Virus record (IMG/VR): IMGVR_UViG_3300035670_010555
Span: 105,855-169,854 of that record
Length of the DNA: 64,000 bases
Origin: a virus
Strand: one strand, 5' to 3'
Shown here piece after piece: positions 32,488-40,045 of the stretch. How positions within the stretch are numbered: position 1 is the first letter of the stretch; each line of letters opens with the position of its first letter. The position numbers were made by a program, and so were the translations under genes. Under the pieces are notes generated by a model. It saw only the letters and a list, made by a program, of their open reading frames with translations, did no database searches and was not told where the DNA came from.

Positions 32488-32593
32488 TAGCCAGGACAGG
32501 TACTGCCCCTGTTGCTTGGTCTTTTGTTCACAGAGTGTCACTTATGATACTCTGTCAAACGTCACCCACGAGTTACTTTTACTCTACCTGACT
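32488..32593 (-). ncRNA. tRNA-like RNA with altered T loop (106 nt)
   Basis: Acceptor AGTCAGG / CCTGGCT and T stem ACAGG / CCTGT are kept, but the T loop is GGCAGTA and lacks TTC. D-like hairpin GAGT / ACTC; central hairpin ACAGAGT / ACTCTGT with a 12-nt loop. It is the most degenerate family member. Confidence 0.5.
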
Positions 32594-32595
32594 AT

Positions 32596-32681
32596 ACTGT
32601 AATACCGTTTCTCTGGTTTTTACTTATGGTTTGTTCCCCATAACCTGTTGACGTGCACATCAGAGCAAGGACCTGTACAGT
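32596..32681 (-). ncRNA. Structured spacer RNA closed by a 6-bp stem
   Basis: ACTGTA / TACAGT encloses 86 nt with an internal TATGG / CCATA hairpin. Confidence 0.35.
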
Positions 32682-32683
32682 GT

Positions 32684-32740
32684 CTATCGAGCCGTTCCTC
32701 ACCTTCCAATTATGGTTGCGACCCATTCGGAAGTCGATAG
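32684..32740 (-). ncRNA. Structured spacer RNA closed by a 7-bp stem
   Basis: CTATCGA / TCGATAG encloses 57 nt, directly after the preceding element. Confidence 0.4.
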
Positions 32741-32780
32741 TCCTTTCAGTGAAGCATTATCACCTTCTGTAGATATTACA

Positions 32781-32857
32781 TGGTACTCCGTACGGGGCTC
32801 GAACCCGTAAGCTCTCCCGTGAAAGGGGAGTGTCCTAACCAATTAGACGAACGGAGC
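32781..32857 (-). tRNA. tRNA-Glu (TTC)
   Basis: Acceptor GCTCCGT / ACGGAGT, anticodon loop CTTTCAC (TTC) in CTCCC/GGGAG, T loop TTCGAGC. CCA is encoded, unlike most tRNAs of the array. Confidence 0.9.
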
Positions 32858-32862
32858 ATGTG

Positions 32863-32934
32863 AGCAGGTATCCGGATTCGAACCGAAATCTCCGGTTTGG
32901 AAGACCAGATCACTAACCGTTGTGCTATACCTGC
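32863..32934 (-). tRNA. tRNA-Gly (TCC), copy 2
   Basis: Acceptor GCAGGTA / TACCTGC, T73, anticodon loop CTTCCAA in CTGGT/ACCGG, T loop TTCGAAT. It differs from copy 1 at 27203 in the stems. Confidence 0.88.
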
Positions 32935-32953
32935 GGTTTAATCAACTATTTGG

Positions 32954-33025
32954 AGGGGAGGGAGAATTACGATATCTCGACCTATTCATTAACAGTGAAT
33001 TGCTCTACCTCTGAGCTACCTCCCC
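32954..33025 (-). tRNA. tRNA-Asn (GTT) with altered T loop
   Basis: Acceptor GGGGAGG / CCTCCCC, anticodon loop CTGTTAA (GTT) in ATTCA/TGAAT. The T arm reads GAGA...TCTC around ATCGTAA-like bases instead of the usual TTCGAAT. Confidence 0.8.
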
Positions 33026-33075
33026 TTCTGTCTTACAAAGATACTACAATATTTCAAAGAACAAAAACATGTCAT

Positions 33076-33110
33076 AAAAAAACCCCAAACTTTTTTTAAG
33101 AGTTCGGGGT
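33076..33110 (-). terminator. Rho-independent terminator
   Basis: Stem ACCCC-AAC / GTT-GGGGT on the minus strand followed by T6. It would end transcripts from the right before tRNA-Asn. Confidence 0.65.
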
Positions 33111-33159
33111 CTAAAAATTTAATTTAACTTAAATTAAAAAATTACTTTCTATGACATCC

Positions 33160-33234
33160 GAACTACAGGGCAAATACCTTCATACCAACATTTCTCTTGT
33201 TGACTATTACTGTTAATATGTTGACCTGTAGTTC
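33160..33234 (-). ncRNA. Structured RNA closed by a 10-bp stem
   Basis: GAACTACAGG / CCTGTAGTTC encloses CAACA-7 nt-TGTTG and TATTA-CTGT-TAATA hairpins, a three-way shape of tRNA size (75 nt). It lies between tRNA-Asn and tRNA-Arg. Confidence 0.5.
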
Positions 33235-33296
33235 TCATTGTATTAATAATTACTTCTAATGTATGAAATATTTTTATTTTGTCAAATGTTTTTTTG

Positions 33297-33370
33297 TATC
33301 CCCGACACGATTCGAACGTGTGACCCCAAACTTAGAAGGTTTGCGCTCTATCCAGCTGAGCTACGGAGAC
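33297..33370 (-). tRNA. tRNA-Arg (TCT)
   Basis: Anticodon loop CTTCTAA (TCT) in CAAAC/GTTTG, T arm ACACG-TTCGAAT-CGTGT, acceptor GTCTCCG / CGGGGAT. Confidence 0.88.
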
Positions 33371-33378
33371 AAATTAAA

Positions 33379-33543
33379 TTACTTCAATAAATCAATCTTT
33401 TTAGCAACTTCTTCGGCTTCTGCCATAATCCTGTCTGCATCTGTTCTGCTGAAATGAGAAACTTTATATGCGTTCTCCATCAACGTCTTATAAGTTTCCT
33501 GTAGTTTTTCTTTTTCTGTTTTCTTCTTAAATAATCCGAACAT
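33379..33543 (-). CDS. Lacal_2735-family small protein
   Basis: The frame from ATG 33543 encodes 54 residues starting MFGLFKKKTEKEKLQ with YKTLMENAYKVS and a C-terminal EEVAKKID helix, matching the Lacal_2735 family, a short flavobacterial protein of unknown function. It points to a flavobacterial gene pool. It ends 9 nt before the tRNA-Arg 5' end. Confidence 0.7.
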   Translation of the reverse strand: MFGLFKKKTEKEKLQETYKTLMENAYKVSHFSRTDADRIMAEAEEVAKKIDLLK

Positions 33544-33581
33544 AATATGTGAATAACACTATCGTCTTTGAAAGTTTTTAT

Positions 33582-33833
33582 TTAATCTTTATGCCTTGCG
33601 GCGTTCAATCTACTTTCAAGTTTATCAAGTCGTGAATCAATTGTTCGATAAACATCATCAACAATTCTATCACGATCTCTCATTTGATTTTCAATTTCTC
33701 TTGCGAGAAACTGTTCTATTTGTTTAATTTCTTCCTTCTGTTTATTCACTCTAACAAAAGCAATAACCGCAACCACTGCCACAGCAATGACCACAACTAT
33801 AGACATTCCTAAAATAAATGATACTAAATCCAT
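33582..33833 (-). CDS. Membrane-anchored coiled-coil protein
   Basis: An 83-residue protein with one N-terminal membrane helix (about 5-27, Val/Ala-rich) and a charged coiled coil to the end. The architecture is spanin-like in outline but has no lysis context. Function unknown. Confidence 0.55.
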   Translation of the reverse strand: MDLVSFILGMSIVVVIAVAVVAVIAFVRVNKQKEEIKQIEQFLAREIENQMRDRDRIVDDVYRTIDSRLDKLESRLNAARHKD

Positions 33834-33871
33834 ATAATCCTCTCCTTTATTTCAAAGAACGATAGTGTTTG

Positions 33872-33953
33872 TATCAGGAGAGGGAATCGAACCCTCACGG
33901 CCTAAGCCACAAGATTTTAAGTCTTGCGTGTCTACCTGTTTCACCACCCCGAC
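33872..33953 (-). tRNA. tRNA-Leu (TAA)
   Basis: Class II, 82 nt: anticodon loop CTTAAAA (TAA) in CAAGA/TCTTG, variable arm TGGCTTAGGCCG, T loop TTCGATT. It is a normal Leu tRNA and offers a reference for the Leu-type D arm of the tRNA-like RNAs. Confidence 0.9.
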
Positions 33954-33979
33954 ATTGTTTAACAAATATAATAAAAGTT

Positions 33980-34630
33980 TTAGATAATTTGTACTCGATG
34001 ATTCATTATTTCACAATATTTTTCATCGATTTCATAACTAATAGAATTGAATCCCAACTCTTGAGCAACCTTACTTGTTGTTCCACTTCCACCGAACACA
34101 TCAATAATTGTTTGATTTGGTTGTGCGGTTGTTAAAATAATTCTTCGAATTACTTCCTCAGGAATTTGACAAGGGTGTTCGGTTTTTTCCTTGCTAACAT
34201 TTTTGACTTGGTTGATTTCCCACCAATCATAAAGTTTGGCGCCAGTCTTTCCTTCGGCAATTCTTTTTTGAATACGTTTGTCTTTGAGATTTTTATATTC
34301 CTGTCTGACTTTCCTGAAGTCAGGCTTACAACCCCACCATGATATCAATCGACTTTGTTTTCCTGTGTTGGAGTTATACACCCAACAAACAACCTGTTCA
34401 CATTTGGCGTTGATTGCCTTTGGTAACAAGTTGATTGTTTCTTCGGGGTAATGAATAATGACACAAGGTGTTGGGATTTTGGATAATAATTCGATATAAT
34501 CCTGTTCGCTTAGTTTGTCTTTATATTCGTTGTAAGAATATTCTTGATTATAGGGTGGGTCGGTTATTGTTAATCCTGTTGGTATGTCGCAGTTTCTAAA
34601 ATCTTCGTTGATAATTGTTGTTTCCACCAT
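33980..34630 (-). CDS. DNA adenine or cytosine-N4 methyltransferase
   Basis: A 216-residue protein with DPPY at 24-27 preceding DVFGGSGTT at 177-185, the motif order of beta-class amino-methyltransferases. It methylates an exocyclic amino group of DNA using S-adenosylmethionine and may protect phage DNA from restriction. The target-recognition part (about 85-150) is short and basic. No paired restriction gene is nearby, so it is probably an orphan. Confidence 0.85.
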   Translation of the reverse strand: MVETTIINEDFRNCDIPTGLTITDPPYNQEYSYNEYKDKLSEQDYIELLSKIPTPCVIIHYPEETINLLPKAINAKCEQVVCWVYNSNTGKQSRLISWWGCKPDFRKVRQEYKNLKDKRIQKRIAEGKTGAKLYDWWEINQVKNVSKEKTEHPCQIPEEVIRRIILTTAQPNQTIIDVFGGSGTTSKVAQELGFNSISYEIDEKYCEIMNHRVQII

Positions 34631-34647
34631 AAATTTAATAAATCATT

Positions 34648-35346
34648 CTAAAATTCTTCTTCCCACAGTGTGTTGGATCTAGACTCTTCAATGTTGTATG
34701 CGTGTGATAATATAACATATTTTTTGTCAAAGTAAAATTGGAATTCTCCTTGAGATCCTTCATTTATTTCCCAACCTCCGAAGTTTTCTTCCAATTGTTG
34801 ATAACACCATTCTTCTATTTCGGATGGTACAGGTTGACCACTCTCAAAATTCGATTCGATGTATCCACTATCTCCCCCTCCATTATACTTCAAGACCAAA
34901 TAATCGTCTTCAGGAATTTCGGTCTCATCGAAAACTCCTTTTTCTTCCCACTCTTCAATCATATCATCGTATTCAACACCTTGTGAACCTCCCTCAGTTT
35001 GATAACTATACGTGTGAGTTAAAGAGATTTCTTTTTTAACACTATCAATCGTTATTTCGAATCCTTGATAATCGATGTAACCATCATTAGGTAACTCGCT
35101 ATATAATTCATCATCATCAACATAACTGATAATTTTTTTCAATATTGGTACAAGGCCGTCTGGAATTTCTGCGGTATAATTATTCTCAAAATGAGTTGGA
35201 AAATAATTTTCCCTGTATGAAATTTCTTCGTCGTCCGGTTCCATTTCAAATTGAATGTCTCCGTATGTCATTCCCAATGAAGCAAGATATCTCGAAACTT
35301 TACCTAAATATTTTTTTTCTTCTGGTGTTAATATATTTTGTGCCAT
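34648..35346 (-). CDS. Acidic hypothetical protein
   Basis: A 232-residue protein, strongly acidic, rich in Tyr and Gly, with a GGGDSGYIES segment near residue 153. There is no signal peptide. It follows the DUF6915 gene by 11 nt that contain a TATTTAT box. No family recognised. Confidence 0.6.
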   Translation of the reverse strand: MAQNILTPEEKKYLGKVSRYLASLGMTYGDIQFEMEPDDEEISYRENYFPTHFENNYTAEIPDGLVPILKKIISYVDDDELYSELPNDGYIDYQGFEITIDSVKKEISLTHTYSYQTEGGSQGVEYDDMIEEWEEKGVFDETEIPEDDYLVLKYNGGGDSGYIESNFESGQPVPSEIEEWCYQQLEENFGGWEINEGSQGEFQFYFDKKYVILSHAYNIEESRSNTLWEEEF

Positions 35347-35350
35347 ACAA

Positions 35351-35357
35351 ATAAATA
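35351..35357 (-). promoter_or_regulatory. TATTTAT box in an 11-nt intergenic gap
   Basis: The minus strand reads TATTTAT 4 nt before the ATG at 35346 and directly after the upstream stop codon. Confidence 0.4.
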
Positions 35358-35711
35358 TCAGTCTTCGAATTCTAATTTAATGGTCTTCAACATCCACTGA
35401 GGTCTTTGACTAGACGCAACATTATTAACCCATTCTTTAGCTGATGGAATGTAGTTATTACAATCTTCCTTGACATGTTGTTCACCGACATAACGGGTAT
35501 AAACTGTTTTCCCATCTGAGTTTTTGAATTCGGTACCAAATCTTTTTTCCATTTCAAATATTCCCTCACTATGGTGTCTAAACATTCTATGTAAGGAATC
35601 ACCAAACCATGACTTGGTTTCGTCTAACCATTCATGTAAATGAATGTAGTCCTCAGGTTTTCCACCAAACTTTTTGGCGGATGATTTTGCATGTAAGTTC
35701 GGATGTGCCAT
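35358..35711 (-). CDS. DUF6915 family protein
   Basis: A 117-residue protein starting MAHPNLHAKSSAKKFGG, with HRMFRHHSEGI and RYVGEQHV blocks, matching DUF6915 along its length. The His-rich pattern suggests metal binding. The role is unknown. Its 5' leader is occupied by a 112-nt RNA with an 11-bp closing stem. Confidence 0.7.
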   Translation of the reverse strand: MAHPNLHAKSSAKKFGGKPEDYIHLHEWLDETKSWFGDSLHRMFRHHSEGIFEMEKRFGTEFKNSDGKTVYTRYVGEQHVKEDCNNYIPSAKEWVNNVASSQRPQWMLKTIKLEFED

Positions 35712-35732
35712 TATGATTTAATTTGTGAAAAA

Positions 35733-35844
35733 AGATTGTAACGTCTGTACGGTTTGTTTCCCATCTACTCCTTTATACGAGTTTCAAAGGTTACCATTTC
35801 ATTCTTAGCGTCCGTTCCGTCATTCTTTCGAATCGTTACAATCT
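35733..35844 (-). ncRNA. Structured RNA closed by an 11-bp stem
   Basis: AGATTGTAACG (35733-35743) pairs perfectly with CGTTACAATCT (35834-35844). It lies 22 nt upstream of the DUF6915 start, so it may also be a leader element. Confidence 0.5.
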
Positions 35845-35854
35845 GTTTGTAAAA

Positions 35855-35921
35855 AAACACCCTATGTGTATAGTACCCTCACTTCCGGTTCCCAATCGAG
35901 TCCCTTCGTCATAGGGTGTTT
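35855..35921 (-). ncRNA. Structured RNA closed by a 12-bp stem
   Basis: AAACACCCTATG (35855-35866) pairs perfectly with CATAGGGTGTTT (35910-35921). It ends 1 nt before the 3' end of tRNA-Ser. Confidence 0.5.
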
Positions 35922-35922
35922 G

Positions 35923-36007
35923 CAGAGGAGGAGGGATTCGAACCCCCGTTACCTTTCAGTAAAACGCTTTTCAAGAGCGCCGCGTTCAACCACTCTGCCA
36001 CTCCTCT
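35923..36007 (-). tRNA. tRNA-Ser (TGA)
   Basis: Class II, 85 nt: acceptor AGAGGAG / CTCCTCT, anticodon loop CTTGAAA (TGA), long variable arm, T loop TTCGAAT, G73. Confidence 0.9.
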
Positions 36008-36042
36008 AATTAAACCTAACATAATCAAATCGTCATTTGAAT

Positions 36043-36178
36043 AGAGGTTAGGGGTGTGATTTTAGCTTATGCCTTGGGCTATTCACTTATCACGATACGA
36101 CCTCTGTGTTGTTCTTATGGTTAACATCGAGGTACAGACTTACCCTGGTACGCTGTTCTTATGGGTAGCGTGATAAGT
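36043..36178 (-). ncRNA. Structured RNA with long pseudoknot
   Basis: AGAGGT / ACCTCT (36043-36048, 36100-36105) and ACTTATCACG / CGTGATAAGT (36085-36094, 36169-36178) pair in crossing order, giving an H-type pseudoknot with a 10-bp second stem. A GTTCTTATGG motif occurs twice in its loop. Confidence 0.5.
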
Positions 36179-36183
36179 ACTGT

Positions 36184-36258
36184 TGGAGCTCCTATTCGGA
36201 ATCGAACCAAATTATCATGATTACAAGTCATGCGCATCGCCAGCAATGCTTTAGGAGC
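36184..36258 (-). tRNA. tRNA-Thr (TGT)
   Basis: Acceptor GCTCCTA / TAGGAGC, anticodon loop CTTGTAA (TGT) in CATGA/TCATG, T loop TTCGATT, CCA encoded. Position 8 is A instead of T. Confidence 0.85.
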
Positions 36259-36275
36259 TTATTATTAAATATCTG

Positions 36276-36349
36276 TGGGCCTGGTAGGAATCGAACCTAC
36301 TACCTTCACATTATGAGTGTGCCGCTCTAACCGAGTGAGCTACAGGCCC
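36276..36349 (-). tRNA. tRNA-Met (CAT), elongator type
   Basis: Acceptor GGGCCTG / CAGGCCC with a G1-C72 pair as in elongator Met, anticodon loop CTCATAA (CAT), T loop TTCGATT. It is the most upstream RNA of the array. A tRNA-Ile2 with lysidine-modified CAT cannot be excluded. Confidence 0.85.
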
Positions 36350-36473
36350 GAAGTATCGTAAATATTAACTATGTTTTTCTTCAAATCAACATGACAAAGG
36401 TAATAAAATTTTTCATTCACAACAACTTTCGTTTCTAAAAAAAATAAATTACTTTTGTTGAAATATTTGATAA

Positions 36474-36959
36474 ATGAGTACGGTATTAGTTTTGAATTCT
36501 GATTACACTCCTCTGAACGTAACAAGTGTTCAGAGAGGATTTGTATTGGTTACTAAAGGAAAGGCGGAAGTGTTAAGGTCGGATGAAAATCCGATTGTGA
36601 CAGGTTACAAGACGTTTATACGACCCGTTATCATACGACTATTAAAATATATTAGGCATAGAACAAGATTGAACAAACCCAACCGTAGTCGCATTTATAA
36701 AAGGGACGGATATGAGTGTGTTTATTGTGGGTCGAAAAAGAATCTAACCTTAGACCACGTTATACCCAAATCAAGAGGAGGTTCGAATGAATGGACAAAC
36801 TTGGTTACTTGTTGTTCAAAGTGTAATCGAGATAAGGACAACAAAACTCCTGATGAAGCAAAGATGCCAATGAAGAAGCCGGCATACGAACCACCAATAA
36901 TGTATGATGATGTGGCGTTATTAAATGTTTGGACAGATTTCCAAAAATATTTTGTATAA
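36474..36959 (+). CDS. HNH endonuclease
   Basis: A 161-residue protein with a zinc-bound HNH module: CVYC (82-85), DH (94-95), Asn109, CSKC (114-117). The N-terminal 60 residues, which may position the protein on DNA, resemble a type common in Bacteroidota chromosomes. It could be a homing-type or housekeeping phage nuclease. A -7-like TACTTTTG lies 16 nt before the ATG and it is divergent from the tRNA array. Confidence 0.85.
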   Translation: MSTVLVLNSDYTPLNVTSVQRGFVLVTKGKAEVLRSDENPIVTGYKTFIRPVIIRLLKYIRHRTRLNKPNRSRIYKRDGYECVYCGSKKNLTLDHVIPKSRGGSNEWTNLVTCCSKCNRDKDNKTPDEAKMPMKKPAYEPPIMYDDVALLNVWTDFQKYFV

Positions 36960-36988
36960 AAAATGAAACTGATAGCCTTATTTTTCTT

Positions 36989-37603
36989 CTAAATTAAGTT
37001 TTTTCGTTCATTTGGAGTTGGTTCACATCCTATACTGTTGCCATTATCATCTTTAAGGTGTCTTTCATAAATTGGAAATTCGAAACTATCATCCAAATTA
37101 AAAATTTCTTTTATTTTGGAAACTCCATTTTGGTGATAAAGTTTTTCATAAGATATTGAAGGTAAGTTCATACGTTTTATGAAATCTTGAAAATGTTTTT
37201 TTTTCGATTTGTACCCTCTATGGTAATTTTTATAAATTTCTTCATCGCTTATTGTATTATCTACATCCGTCTTCTTGTATTCCCATTGCCACTCGTTGAA
37301 TAATCGATGATATAGAATCGATTTTATTTGAGCATACCAATTGTCTCTGTATATACATAAAACCTTGTCACTTCTATTAATTAAAGGTAAAAAATCGCTG
37401 TCAGGATTATAAATTTCCTTTATAATAATATTTTCATGATTATTAATCCAATCAATACAAGTGACGTCTGTACTGTCAGTAAAATTATTAGGTGCGAGAT
37501 TCCATGGTTCTGCCGCTAATTCGAAATAGGGTAGTTTTTTATTTAATGCCTCAACTAAATGTGACCCTCCTGTTCTAGCTTCCGCAATTATTGTATATAC
37601 CAT
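36989..37603 (-). CDS. Sulfotransferase-like protein
   Basis: A 204-residue protein with an N-terminal ARTGGSHLVEAL loop that fits the 5'-phosphosulfate-binding motif of Stf0/PAPS sulfotransferases, followed by IYRDNWYAQIKS, which fits the 3'-phosphate-binding region. It may sulfate a glycolipid, sugar or protein. Phage copies are often found near glycan-related genes, but none is adjacent here. No membrane segment. Confidence 0.6.
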   Translation of the reverse strand: MVYTIIAEARTGGSHLVEALNKKLPYFELAAEPWNLAPNNFTDSTDVTCIDWINNHENIIIKEIYNPDSDFLPLINRSDKVLCIYRDNWYAQIKSILYHRLFNEWQWEYKKTDVDNTISDEEIYKNYHRGYKSKKKHFQDFIKRMNLPSISYEKLYHQNGVSKIKEIFNLDDSFEFPIYERHLKDDNGNSIGCEPTPNERKNLI

Positions 37604-37664
37604 ATTTTATAATATATTAATTTTTTCAAAAAATAAAATTTTTTAGCGAAATTTCGGAAAACTT

Positions 37665-37694
37665 TTGGATGAACTGAAAAATATATTAACTTTG
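37665..37694 (+). promoter_or_regulatory. Promoter of clpP
   Basis: TTG (37665-37667), a 19-nt spacer and TAACTTTG (37687-37694), an exact match to the Bacteroidota consensus in both elements and spacing. The ATG follows 17 nt later. Confidence 0.65.
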
Positions 37695-37711
37695 TAAAAA
37701 ATTAAACATAT

Positions 37712-38392
37712 ATGAACATCGGACAAGAATTTCAAAACTATTACGTAAATCACTTGGGAAAGGGATCGTTGGATCTTCACAACTTCTCGAATCAAATTCA
37801 ATCATCTATGACTCCATATATTTTAGAGGAAAGAGAAATGAGAGCAACTCAGATTGATATTTTTTCGAGATTAATGAGAGACAGAATTATTTGGGTCGCA
37901 GGACCTGTAGATGATAGAATGTCAACTATCGTACAGGCACAATTAATGTTTATGGATAATGTTGATAAAACTGACATCACAATGCATATTGACAGTCCAG
38001 GTGGAAGTGTAAAATCAGGACTTTCTATGGTTGATGTAATGAACTACATTGCTTGTGATATTAGAACTGTGAACACAGGTATGGCAGCTTCTATGGGTTC
38101 TGTGTTGTTGGGAGCTGGAACTAAAGGGAAAAGAAGTTCTTTGAGATTTTCGAGAACAATGTTACACCAATCTTCTGGTGGAGCTGTGGGTAACATTCAA
38201 GATGCGGAAATCACAATGAGAGAATGGGCAAAATTGAATGATATTCTATTTGGTCTTCTTGGTGAGTTCTGTAGTAAAGACCCTGAACAAGTTAAGTTGG
38301 ATGCTAGTAGAGATTTGTGGTTGGATAGTGAACAAGCTCTTGAATATGGTATTATTGACGAGATTGTTAAAACGAAAAAGAGGGGTAAATAA
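37712..38392 (+). CDS. clpP: ClpP-type serine protease
   Basis: A 226-residue protein with the ClpP core: DSPGGSV (94-100), the nucleophile Ser127 in MAASMGS, His152 in MLHQSSGG, and Asp201 in SRDLWL. The N-terminal 45 residues are an extension relative to E. coli ClpP. ClpP forms a 14-mer that degrades proteins fed by a Clp ATPase; the phage carries a candidate partner at 15.6 kb with an IGF docking loop. A host-type promoter precedes it, suggesting early expression. Confidence 0.92.
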   Translation: MNIGQEFQNYYVNHLGKGSLDLHNFSNQIQSSMTPYILEEREMRATQIDIFSRLMRDRIIWVAGPVDDRMSTIVQAQLMFMDNVDKTDITMHIDSPGGSVKSGLSMVDVMNYIACDIRTVNTGMAASMGSVLLGAGTKGKRSSLRFSRTMLHQSSGGAVGNIQDAEITMREWAKLNDILFGLLGEFCSKDPEQVKLDASRDLWLDSEQALEYGIIDEIVKTKKRGK

Positions 38393-38405
38393 CCCCTCTT
38401 TTTTT
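38378..38405 (+). terminator. Rho-independent terminator of clpP
   Basis: Stem AAGAGGGG / CCCCTCTT followed by T run; it overlaps the clpP stop codon. Confidence 0.85.
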
Positions 38406-38471
38406 AGACTTAGAACACCCCCTTTACTTTTTGCTCGTCAGTTTATCACAAAATAATTTTACTTATTTTGG

Positions 38472-39140
38472 CTATTGTGTGAATAATCCTCCATCCACAT
38501 CAGGTTTCAATTTGTCATAAACTTTCGAAGCCTTTTCACTCATTGTATTAAATAAATCACATACTACATCTCTAATCTTTCTTTGTACATTTTCAGAGAA
38601 ACTTTGGTCTTGTACTGCATCCGCTAAAGCACTATTCAAGAATTTGGATTCTATAGCTGCGGTACCACTTTGTTGAATAATTCTTTTGTGTATCACATCT
38701 GATAGGGCATCCGCAATCAACTTTGATAACTCATCACAACTTCTTAATGATTGTGCGAGTTTTGTTGGGTCCGCAGATAAAATAGATTTTAATGAGTCCC
38801 TAAAATAATCTGTAAGTTGTAATGATTTCATTAGAGAATTAACTATTGGGTCAATGATTGTTTGGAAAATACTTGTAAATCCATCTCCAAAAATTTTACC
38901 CAAAAAATCTTTTAATTGTTCATTCAATAAATTTGTTTCTTGTAAATAATTTATTTCAGATACAAGTTTCAATGCGATTTTCTCTTGTTTCAATTTTGAC
39001 AATGAACCAAAATTTTTAATATTTTCCTCAGATTCAAAAATCATAAGAATTCTATTTTTGACTATGGTTTGCTCAATCAAAAGTTTTTCTTTTCTTTCTT
39101 TTGTTTCTAAAATCGCTTTTTTTACTTTAATTTCTAACAT
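38472..39140 (-). CDS. Hypothetical helical, virion-type protein
   Basis: A 222-residue, mostly helical protein with a charged N-terminal coiled coil and a hydrophobic middle (about 85-115). It forms a leftward set with two following genes at 39149 and 40046, separated by small gaps. No family recognised. Confidence 0.6.
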   Translation of the reverse strand: MLEIKVKKAILETKERKEKLLIEQTIVKNRILMIFESEENIKNFGSLSKLKQEKIALKLVSEINYLQETNLLNEQLKDFLGKIFGDGFTSIFQTIIDPIVNSLMKSLQLTDYFRDSLKSILSADPTKLAQSLRSCDELSKLIADALSDVIHKRIIQQSGTAAIESKFLNSALADAVQDQSFSENVQRKIRDVVCDLFNTMSEKASKVYDKLKPDVDGGLFTQ

Positions 39141-39148
39141 AAGTGTGA

Positions 39149-40012
39149 TTACTTAATTCTCCAAATTGAATCAGATCCTTGTGTTAATGGCCCACCCTCT
39201 TTACGGCCTGATAGAATATCTAACATATTATCAATTTTTTCGCCTCCCTTACCTAACACACCGAATTTTCCATAGTGTTGGTCTCTACAAGCCTGAACAA
39301 TTCTCCTTGCTTTAGCAATTGTTGCAGGGTCAACAACGATACTATTTTTTTGCTTAAAAGATGTGTAAAAATCTTTAATGTTTTTTCTACAAACTGATTT
39401 ATTAACCGACTGATTATCTAAAATGTCACTTAAAATACTATCTTGTCTTTTAAGTGTTGATTGTTGATTAGCGTCCGTATACCCTGCTGCAGGTCCTGTT
39501 TGAGTTGGTTGAGCGACGGGTTGAGTTTGAGTTGGTTGGGCAACCGGCTGAGCTTGTGTTGGTTGAGTACCAGATTGAATTTGTTTGAAGAATTCTTCTG
39601 CGTTTTTACTGTCAAAATTCAACTTACCTGAATTACTTTTCATAGTAAAGTTTGAATCACCGTTACAACTCCATGAACCTTCATCAGTTAAAGTTCCTTC
39701 CGAAAACTGTTTCCAAGTTCTGTTTTTTCCATTATTCGCGCTAAAAAATTTCCAAATTAGTTTCGAAGTTAATGTTACTTCCATCTCACTAATTCCTGTC
39801 ACTGAATTTCTATTGAACTTGGCACCCTTGAAATAAAAATAAGTTTTTGTTTGAAAATAATTTTTAATACATGAAAGTGGGTCGGGTGAGCTAGATTGTG
39901 CTTGTTCCGATACAACCTTTTTATTTTCAACAGAAGTTTTTGACAAATCATACTTCATCATCAACTTTACTCTCTCTAACGCTTCTTCGGGGCTATATTT
40001 TGGTTGAACCAT
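39149..40012 (-). CDS. Virion-associated protein with Gln/Pro/Thr linker
   Basis: A 287-residue protein. The N-terminal helix KYSPEEALERVKLMMKYD resembles an N-terminal motif repeated in virion proteins of this phage type. A beta domain (about 45-140) follows, then a linker of AQPTQTQPV units, then a C-terminal domain rich in basic helices with GPLTQGSDSIWRIK. The role is inferred as structural. Confidence 0.6.
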   Translation of the reverse strand: MVQPKYSPEEALERVKLMMKYDLSKTSVENKKVVSEQAQSSSPDPLSCIKNYFQTKTYFYFKGAKFNRNSVTGISEMEVTLTSKLIWKFFSANNGKNRTWKQFSEGTLTDEGSWSCNGDSNFTMKSNSGKLNFDSKNAEEFFKQIQSGTQPTQAQPVAQPTQTQPVAQPTQTGPAAGYTDANQQSTLKRQDSILSDILDNQSVNKSVCRKNIKDFYTSFKQKNSIVVDPATIAKARRIVQACRDQHYGKFGVLGKGGEKIDNMLDILSGRKEGGPLTQGSDSIWRIK

Positions 40013-40045
40013 AATTGACTAATTTATATTATAAATACACGTAAT

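Noticed and set aside
29247-32593. Constant-variable-constant RNA array read as a CRISPR array
   Set aside because: The constant parts are halves of a tRNA at both ends of each unit, units are 78-148 nt and irregularly spaced, the variable parts are self-folding, and no cas genes are present.
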